DNA of 34,022 nucleotides from Archaeoglobus sp. Lineage in GTDB: Archaea > Halobacteriota > Archaeoglobi > Archaeoglobales > Archaeoglobaceae. The stretch lies in NCBI GenBank assembly GCA_017656505.1, contig JACDNU010000029.1, positions 1-34,022 of the forward strand. Direction: 5' to 3'. The stretch's first letter is position 1; each line of letters opens with the position of its first letter. The position numbers and the translations under genes were made by a program. Below are positions 29,675-34,022 of this stretch, piece after piece. The notes under the pieces are model-generated. The model searched no databases. It worked only from the letters and a program-made list of their open reading frames with translations, and had not been told where the DNA came from.

Positions 29675-31210
29675 ATGAAATATTCGGTATTTCTCTTATG
29701 CTTTTCATGCTTAATTTTGCTTGGCACTTTTGCTCAAAGCGTGACTGAAGCGGAAATACTCGAAACATGCCCCAACTGTGGCGATTACGAGTATGTTAAA
29801 GTTAGGGTTACCTGCGATAGAGCAACTCTAACAGACGGCGAGGGCAAGATACAGCTTTCCAAGGGGTTAATAATCGTTACAAAGAATTCAACGGCATTCC
29901 TCAGAAAATTTGGTTTTTATCCTGATGTGGAAGCTCAAAAAGTTAATAGAAGGTTTATGCTTTCCAATCAGGGAGAAGAAATTCTCTTACTCTGCAATGG
30001 GAGTGTTGAGGATAAATTTGCCTATGGGAAATATGGGCAAGGAATAACATCTTACACCGATCGAAACTTGATTTATTTCAGAAATGAAGGCATCTGGGAT
30101 TTCAGATATGCAGACTGGACAAATTTTACTCCCGTCTCGGATGAAGTTAAAGGGAAAATCGTTATTTTTCCCAATGATTTGAAAATTGACGCTGAGGAAA
30201 GTGTAGTTCTGGTTTCTTACATCCTGACGAATGGGCTAAACCTCAAGGAGCTTGCAAGGAATGGAGTAAGGGTCGAGATCTATCTTGATTCATCTCCTGT
30301 AGGGGGAATTCCTGTTGAAGAGGCTGAGCTGGTTAAAGAGCTGAAGCCTTTTGCTGAAATCCATTTTCTTTCCTCTGATAGCTACAAGAATTTTCATTAT
30401 AAGTTCGCCGTAATCGATGGTAAAAAAGTAATAATCACCACAGAAAACTGGAAAACCTCAAATAGGGGTTACATGATCGAGTTGGAGAGTGAAAAGATTG
30501 CCAGCTTCTTGCTCGATGTCATAGGGCATGACAGAAGATACAGCTCATCCCCAAGCAAGATTTCAGAGCTAAGGGGCTTTAAAAAATCTGTTATCCCAGC
30601 TCCCTCGATGAAATTTGAAGGAGGGGTTGAGGTTTTCATCCTACCGGATTCCAATCCTACCTTTGATTTGATCTCATCATCTAAGAGGGAGTTGCTGATA
30701 GAAGTGCCATACATGGATCTCACATGGTTTGGAACTGATGAACTACTTTATTTGATAGAGAGCGCGTGTAAAAACAACTCAAAGGTTAGAATTCTGCTAG
30801 ATTCAAGGCATTCAAAAGAAAAAAATGAGAAGCTCATTGAATTTTTAAATCAGTTGGCAAAGGAGAAGGGATACAACCTCGAAGCAAAACTGATAGCTTT
30901 AAAGGGCTTCGAGTCATTGCACGGAAAGATGATTTACTCAGATGGAAGATGCATGATAACGTCGGCAAACTTCAACGAGTACGGCTTCAAGCTGAACAGG
31001 GAGGTGGGTGTGATTATTGAAAGTAAAGAAGCATGTGAATTTTTGAAAAAGCAATTTTATGAGGACTGGAAGGATAGATTTGAGCTCGCGGATTTCCCTG
31101 AAAGTCTACCCCAGAATCTACCCAAGAACCTGCCTAAGATACATTCTCCCTTTGATTTCTCAATAGCAACCTTCATCCTCATGACCATTGCAATCTACAC
31201 CCGGAAGTAG
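29675..31210 (+). CDS. Secreted phospholipase D-like (HKD) protein with C-terminal membrane anchor
   Basis: A 511-residue protein with a signal peptide (VFLLCFSCLILLGTFAQS), then a cysteine-containing start of the mature part (ETCPNCGDYEYVKVR) leading into a beta-rich lamin-tail-like domain. Two PLD half-domains follow. The first catalytic motif is HYKFAVIDGKKVIITTENWK; the second is LHGKMIYSDGRCMITSANFN. Both have H-x-K-x4-D, so a dimer-like active site is possible within one chain. A Pro/Asn repeat LPQNLPKNLPKIHSPF precedes a final hydrophobic helix (FDFSIATFILMTIAIYTRK), which would fix the protein at the outer face. Such proteins act as phospholipases or as nucleases; which applies here is unknown. 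It starts 31 nt after mptA and its end overlaps the convergent GIY-YIG gene by 16 nt. Confidence 0.85.
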   Translation: MKYSVFLLCFSCLILLGTFAQSVTEAEILETCPNCGDYEYVKVRVTCDRATLTDGEGKIQLSKGLIIVTKNSTAFLRKFGFYPDVEAQKVNRRFMLSNQGEEILLLCNGSVEDKFAYGKYGQGITSYTDRNLIYFRNEGIWDFRYADWTNFTPVSDEVKGKIVIFPNDLKIDAEESVVLVSYILTNGLNLKELARNGVRVEIYLDSSPVGGIPVEEAELVKELKPFAEIHFLSSDSYKNFHYKFAVIDGKKVIITTENWKTSNRGYMIELESEKIASFLLDVIGHDRRYSSSPSKISELRGFKKSVIPAPSMKFEGGVEVFILPDSNPTFDLISSSKRELLIEVPYMDLTWFGTDELLYLIESACKNNSKVRILLDSRHSKEKNEKLIEFLNQLAKEKGYNLEAKLIALKGFESLHGKMIYSDGRCMITSANFNEYGFKLNREVGVIIESKEACEFLKKQFYEDWKDRFELADFPESLPQNLPKNLPKIHSPFDFSIATFILMTIAIYTRK

Positions 31211-31617
31211 TTCAGGGATCTTTCATTCAAAAACTGTTCTATCCTCTTTAAGGGGTTGGATTGGGAGTAAAATAAATGGGTTTTACAGCTGCAATCGGCC
31301 GCTCCGAATTCATCGAACTCATCAAAAATCTTTGAGAGCTCTTTTGAGAGCCAGCACTCGATTTTTTCCTCTGAAATTATGCCAAAGGCTGTGATAGGCC
31401 GGATCTTAACGGATAAGTAGTCTATGTTCCATCTCAATTTCTTCTCTTTCGAGAAATGCCTCTCGATTCTCTTTTCTAGGTTGTTCATCGCGCTTCCGCA
31501 ATAGATGTAGTATCCCTTTTCAAAGTAAAGTTTCCTTTTTCCGATTCTTATCAGCTTACTTCCTTGATTCTCCAGTATAAGGACGTAAGCTCCTTTTCTG
31601 GCATTTTTTATTTTCAA
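31195..31617 (-). CDS. GIY-YIG nuclease family protein (DUF123-like)
   Basis: A 140-residue protein from a TTG at 31615-31617, with AGGTGA just upstream. It opens KGAYVLILENQGSKLIRIGK and has the GIY-YIG core as GYYIYCGSAMNNLEKRIERH, followed by LRWNIDYLSVKIRP and a late conserved CWLSKELSKIF ending near FGAADCSCKTHLFY. This is the DUF123 subgroup, common in archaea as a stand-alone protein. A DNA nuclease role is presumed from the fold. The gene is divergent from nob1 and its 3' end overlaps that of the PLD-like gene. Confidence 0.87.
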   Translation of the reverse strand: MKIKNARKGAYVLILENQGSKLIRIGKRKLYFEKGYYIYCGSAMNNLEKRIERHFSKEKKLRWNIDYLSVKIRPITAFGIISEEKIECWLSKELSKIFDEFDEFGAADCSCKTHLFYSQSNPLKRIEQFLNERSLNYFRV

Positions 31618-31648
31618 ATTTTCACCTTTAACCTTTGGATCTCACAAA

Positions 31649-31659
31649 CTATTTTAAGC
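31649..31659 (+). promoter_or_regulatory. TATA element for nob1
   Basis: CTATTTTAAGC ends 19 nt before the GTG at 31679, which suggests a leaderless start at that codon. Confidence 0.4.
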
Positions 31660-31678
31660 TTTAGAGTTAATTCCACAT

Positions 31679-32185
31679 GTGCAGGTGTACATCCTTGACT
31701 CAAGTGCCATATTTCTCAGAAAAGGACTCTATCCATCAATGATTACGGTTTCAAAGGTTTTAAAGGAGATAAAGGATGTGGATTCAGTCAATTATCTTTC
31801 TCTGCTGGATATTAAGGTGAGAGATCCGGAAGTTGAGAGCGTTGAAGTTGTTAAGAGTGCCGCAAGGAAAACGGGAGATGTTTACAAACTTTCCGATACC
31901 GATTTACACCTGCTCGCCCTGGCATTAGATTTGAAAAAGGAAGGCGAGGAGCCTATAATCGTAACAGATGATTATTCGATCCAGAACGTTGCAAAAGTCT
32001 TTGGAATAAAAACGGATTCGATCGTTCAAAGGGGAATAAGGGAAGAGTTCAAATGGATAAGGATCTGCAAAGGGTGCAAGAGAAGGGTGGAAAAGGGGAA
32101 AACCTGCCCGATCTGCGGCAGTGAGGTTTATCTGGTTAGGGTTAAAAAAGAAAATTCGGGAGAAAATTCGGGAGAGAAAATTTAA
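31679..32185 (+). CDS. nob1: Nob1-type rRNA endonuclease (PIN domain and zinc ribbon)
   Basis: A 168-residue protein from the GTG at 31679. The PIN domain starts VYILDSSAIFLRK (Asp7) and continues with KLSDTDLHLLALAL (Asp73, Asp75) and IIVTDDYSIQNVAKVFG (Asp97, Asp98), so the acidic site is complete. The zinc ribbon has CKGCKRRVEKGKTCPICG (Cys130, 133, 143, 146). Nob1 trims the 3' end of 16S rRNA during maturation of the small ribosomal subunit, the same process that involves Rio2, encoded 9 kb to the left. The C-terminus ends with ENSGENSGEKI, reflecting a tandem 12-bp repeat (GAAAATTCGGGA twice). An ATG at 31677 is in another frame. Confidence 0.92.
   Translation: MQVYILDSSAIFLRKGLYPSMITVSKVLKEIKDVDSVNYLSLLDIKVRDPEVESVEVVKSAARKTGDVYKLSDTDLHLLALALDLKKEGEEPIIVTDDYSIQNVAKVFGIKTDSIVQRGIREEFKWIRICKGCKRRVEKGKTCPICGSEVYLVRVKKENSGENSGEKI
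32152..32175 (+). repeat. Tandem 12-bp repeat at the nob1 3' end
   Basis: GAAAATTCGGGA occurs twice in a row and codes the repeated E-N-S-G of the tail. A partial third unit (GAGAAAATTT) follows. It looks like a recent slippage duplication. Confidence 0.6.
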
Positions 32186-32242
32186 TAACCATGAAAAAAT
32201 AATTTATTTAACAATCTAAAATAAATCTTGGAGGTTTATGGG

Positions 32243-32842
32243 ATGAGCAGGATTGAAGGCCTGATAGAGAAGGCAAAGAAGATGAAGGAAAGGGGACTTA
32301 CGACGGGCGAAATTGCGGACGAGCTTAATGTCTCAAGGGAAACAGCTTTATGGCTGCTAACAAAAGCCCGGGAGGACATAGCTCCCCCTTCAGACATTTA
32401 CATCGAGTTGAAGACCCTCTCAAGCTCCCCGTATAGGGTGAGAAATGTTGCAAAATCACTCGCTGACATGATAATTGAGAAGATCGATGAAAGTCCTGAG
32501 GTTGTTATTGGGATAGCCACTAGCGGTATCCCCGTTGCTACGATGGTTGCTGAAGAGCTTGATTCTGATCTCGGCATCTACTATCCGAGAAAACTCAAAT
32601 GGGAGAAAGAAAAGCAGCAGGTTGTTGGAGCGATGAGTGAGAACTTTGCAAAGGTTGAAGGGAGGAAGTGCGTTGCGGTTGATGATATAATTTCTACCGG
32701 CTCAACTATCAGAGAGGTTTCCGAATACGTTAAGAGGAGAGAAGGGAAACTGCTGTGCGCTTCGGTCATAATTGACAAGAAGGGGCTTGAAGAGGTCGAT
32801 GGAGCTCCGGTTTTAAGTCTCTTCAGAATAGTTAGGATCTGA
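32243..32842 (+). CDS. gfcR: GfcR-type transcriptional regulator (HTH with phosphoribosyltransferase domain)
   Basis: From the ATG at 32243 the protein is 199 residues, with GGAGG nine nt upstream; the TTG at 32228 would place that site inside the gene. Residues 1-45 are a helix-turn-helix (LTTGEIADELNVSRETALWL). The rest is an orotate-phosphoribosyltransferase-like domain with VVIGIATSGIPVATMVAEEL, IYYPRKLKWEKEKQ and the PRPP loop CVAVDDIISTGSTI (143-156). In Haloferax, GfcR activates genes for sugar breakdown; in methanogens and Archaeoglobi the homologue's targets are less well known. AglJ starts 29 nt downstream, so the two are likely one operon. Confidence 0.88.
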   Translation: MSRIEGLIEKAKKMKERGLTTGEIADELNVSRETALWLLTKAREDIAPPSDIYIELKTLSSSPYRVRNVAKSLADMIIEKIDESPEVVIGIATSGIPVATMVAEELDSDLGIYYPRKLKWEKEKQQVVGAMSENFAKVEGRKCVAVDDIISTGSTIREVSEYVKRREGKLLCASVIIDKKGLEEVDGAPVLSLFRIVRI

Positions 32843-32871
32843 TTGCAAAGCAAAGTAAGTAAGTGAATTAA

Positions 32872-33810
32872 ATGTCTGATCTGAGTGTTTGCATAGTCAT
32901 CCCAACGCTGAATGAGGAGAAAAACATAGGAGCCACGATTGACGAATTCAGGCAGGAAGGCTTTGAGAACATCTTCGTAATCGATGGAAAAAGCAGTGAT
33001 AGAACTGTTGAAATAGCAAAATCTAAAGGAGCTAGAGTGGAGATCCAGTCTGGCAAGGGTAAGGGACAGGCCGTAGCAGAGGCTTTCGAATTGCTGAATG
33101 ACGATGTGCTAATACTTGTGGATGGGGATGGCACCTACGCTGCCAAAGATGCGAAAAAGCTTCTCGAGCCGATAGAGAAGGGGATCGCAGATCATGTCGT
33201 TGGAAACAGATTCTCTGGATACGAGAAGGGAGCATTTACGAAGCTCAACCTTATTGGGAACAAGCTTTTGAACTTCGTCTTTAGGGTGACTTACGGAGTT
33301 GAACTTTACGACATCCTCTCTGGTTATAGAGCTCTTGTTAGAGATCTCTACAAGAGCGTAAATCTGCAAAAAATGGGTTTTGAGGTTGAAACTGAGCTTA
33401 CAGTTGAGACGATCGCGAAGGGTTTCAGGATTATGGAAGTGCCGGTGAGCTACAGAAGGCGGGGTGGAGCTACGAAGCTTAATCCTCTGAGGGATGGTGC
33501 GAGAATAGCCTCAACCATTTATAATCTGCTGGCTAGATACAGTCCGGGTAGATATCTATACTTCTTTGGAGCATTTCTGATCTTGTTAGGCTTTTTCACT
33601 GGCGTATTCACGGTCTATGAGTGGTTTAGACATATAACGCATCAATTGCTCGCAATCCTCACAGCTTTGCTAATCATCACGGGGATGCAGGTTATTATCT
33701 TCGGGGTTATAAGTGATTTTGTTTTCAGGGGGAATTCAGAGATTAGAAGAGAGTTAATCGCTTTGAGGTCTGAAATAAGGAAAATGGAAGAATCGGATCT
33801 GAAAAGATAG
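32872..33810 (+). CDS. aglJ: AglJ-type dolichol-phosphate glycosyltransferase (N-glycosylation)
   Basis: A 312-residue family 2 glycosyltransferase. The N-terminal domain has VCIVIPTLNEEKNIGATIDE, FVIDGKSSDRTVEIAKSKG and the metal-binding DGDGT at 84-88. RNPVS-type acceptor-binding segments appear as VVGNRFSGYEKGAFTKLNL, DILSGYRALVRDLYKSV and SYRRRGGATKLNPLRDG. Two C-terminal membrane segments (about 222-247 and 254-281) and a basic tail follow. The layout matches AglJ, which adds the first sugar to dolichol phosphate in archaeal protein N-glycosylation. That pathway would modify the many sequons of the secreted proteins in this window. The gene lies 29 nt behind gfcR. Confidence 0.88.
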   Translation: MSDLSVCIVIPTLNEEKNIGATIDEFRQEGFENIFVIDGKSSDRTVEIAKSKGARVEIQSGKGKGQAVAEAFELLNDDVLILVDGDGTYAAKDAKKLLEPIEKGIADHVVGNRFSGYEKGAFTKLNLIGNKLLNFVFRVTYGVELYDILSGYRALVRDLYKSVNLQKMGFEVETELTVETIAKGFRIMEVPVSYRRRGGATKLNPLRDGARIASTIYNLLARYSPGRYLYFFGAFLILLGFFTGVFTVYEWFRHITHQLLAILTALLIITGMQVIIFGVISDFVFRGNSEIRRELIALRSEIRKMEESDLKR

Positions 33811-33945
33811 CAATCTAATTGACCTTAGCCTTAGATTTTCCGTTTGGTCTTTGTGGCAGGTGTTTTGATTAAAGGTGTTGCTGCTAATTAACCACTTTGA
33901 AAAATCCCTCACAAAAATCTTTAAACTTCAAAATACCTGAAACTC

Positions 33946-34022
33946 TTAGGGTGGGAAAACTTGAGAAGCTCCCGTGGAACACCCCAGTTTTATACCCCCT
34001 ACCCCCACATCATTTTCAGACC
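33946..34022 (-). CDS. Possible C-terminal end of a gene entering from the right edge
   Basis: On the minus strand one frame is open from the right edge to a TAA at 33946-33948 and codes SENDVGVGGIKLGCSTGASQ followed by VFPP. The DNA is G-rich (GGGGGTAGGGGGTATAAAACT), unlike the AT-rich spacers around it. The tail vaguely recalls the ends of some archaeal TnpB-like transposon proteins, but 24 codons are too few to name a family. It may also be non-coding. From 33811 to 33945 there is no gene. Confidence 0.25.
   Translation of the reverse strand, partial: SENDVGVGGIKLGCSTGASQVFPP

Noticed and set aside
33996-34022. C/D-box-like sequence on the minus strand (CTGAAAATGATG)
   Set aside because: The matching second pair of boxes at normal spacing is missing, so a C/D guide RNA is not supported.

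Overview
The window looks like an archaeal chromosome, most probably a member of the Archaeoglobales (an Archaeoglobus, Ferroglobus or Geoglobus relative). The reasons are marker genes known only or mainly from archaea (DUF460, MptA-type GTP cyclohydrolase, Rio2, Nob1, GfcR, AglJ, DUF473, DUF5611), archaeal surface-sorting signals of the PGF-CTERM and PEF-CTERM types, many leaderless starts 20-28 nt after an AT-rich TATA element, and a tRNA with no encoded CCA. The genus assignment is inference from gene content, not from any search.

Left part (1-2600): the start of a minus-strand gene runs off the edge. Next come a frameshifted gene remnant (219-513), a TauE/SafE anion transporter with a small membrane protein behind it, and an Lrp-type regulator carrying an extra C-terminal cysteine cluster.

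Surface operon (2754-12061): a giant secreted protein of 2424 residues (beta-helix / FN3 / beta-helix / Ig-like / cysteine-rich tail) overlaps by ATGA a second beta-helix protein with a PGF-CTERM anchor. That gene abuts a CPBP-family membrane protease. The three genes read as one unit and are the best candidate here for an undescribed system: an extracellular structure or adhesin with its anchored partner and a possible processing enzyme.

Middle (12130-16520): a DUF488 gene, a B3/B4-domain gene, two VapBC pairs (the first toxin has lost its N-terminal catalytic Asp), an orphan ORF, two small membrane proteins and a tRNA-Gly(GCC). The stretch between the toxins and the tRNA is AT-rich and made of orphan genes, so it may be the remains of an element inserted beside the tRNA.

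16524-21071: secreted or sensory genes: a subtilisin-like protease with a cysteine-rich prodomain insert, a kinase-less MEDS-PAS-PAS sensor, a DUF5667 secreted helical protein with an internal duplication, and a PEF-CTERM surface protein.

21153-33810: mostly core functions: tRNA thiolation (TtuA/Ncs6), Rio2 kinase overlapping DUF460, DUF473 + PAC2, DUF5611, an MBL-fold hydrolase, a D-2-hydroxyacid dehydrogenase, MptA (methanopterin synthesis) followed by a secreted PLD-like protein, a GIY-YIG protein, Nob1, GfcR and the glycosyltransferase AglJ. At the right edge a short minus-strand frame runs in and stops at 33946. AglJ (N-glycosylation) fits with the heavily sequon-rich secreted proteins in the left half. 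No CRISPR array, rRNA or complete insertion sequence was seen.
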